NCBI GenBank assembly: GCA_037974665.1
Contig: CM075770.1
Coordinates: 2,182,501-2,246,500, forward strand
Source of the DNA: Ehretia macrophylla
Lineage: Eukaryota; Streptophyta; Magnoliopsida; Boraginales; Ehretiaceae
DNA length: 64,000 bases
Direction of reading: 5' to 3'
The translations under genes were made by a program, and so were the position numbers. The notes beneath the pieces are model-generated. The model had not been told where the DNA came from and searched no databases. It saw only the letters and a list, made by a program, of their open reading frames with translations. Positions 63,951 through 64,000 of this stretch are shown piece after piece (within the stretch, counting starts at the first letter, position 1; each line of letters starts with the position of its first letter).

Positions 63951-64000
63951 AAATTAAAGGACATAACCGACGTACATAGGTGTACACAGTATTATCCCTG

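Overview
This window is nuclear DNA of a flowering plant. The genes carry many short, AT/T-rich spliceosomal introns, chloroplast- and vacuole-specific proteins are encoded, and the spacers are AT-rich and full of MITEs and LTR-element debris. The overall style of the proteins (for example a TIP2 aquaporin beginning MPAIALGR) suggests a eudicot, perhaps an asterid; that placement is inference.

Nine genes can be modelled. On the plus strand: a tonoplast aquaporin of the TIP2 type (4961-6857), a long-form tRNase Z (9674-15594) and a DREB A-4/TINY-like AP2/ERF factor (18237-19001). On the minus strand: tRNA-Asn(GUU) (8476-8549), the plastid chaperonin CPN60-beta (29696-32966, plus a leader intron to 33632), an early nodulin-like GPI-anchored phytocyanin (35656-36873), a CASP-like membrane protein (37627-40258), nucleoporin NUP35 (41395-43638), an unrecognised 110-residue protein (45248-46541) and a class-A GATA factor (53570-54969). 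All exon junctions given were read by hand and keep the reading frame. A possible pair of exons lies at 61040-61588 (minus), but I do not recognise the gene.

Layout: 1-2590 is the 5' end of a decayed Ty3/gypsy retrotransposon (minus). Then come TIP2, tRNA-Asn and tRNase Z. A MITE cluster at 16.3-17.6 kb, including a nested insertion, precedes the ERF gene. A 10 kb gene-poor stretch (19-29.6 kb) holds several MITEs and a probable SINE. A gene-dense minus-strand run follows (CPN60B, ENODL, CASPL, NUP35, small gene). Next is a retroelement/MITE patch (47.5-49.9 kb), AT-rich spacer, the GATA gene, another MITE, and a TRIM element at 57428-58440.

The genes are housekeeping or developmental loci with no shared pathway, and nothing suggests a cluster or operon-like system. 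The most interesting signals are gene-structural. The tRNase Z gene has two introns that are multiples of three and free of in-frame stops, a GC-AG intron, and a tandem triplication that straddles its first splice donor. Several mobile elements can be delimited to the base by their target-site duplications. I found no convincing new biological system.
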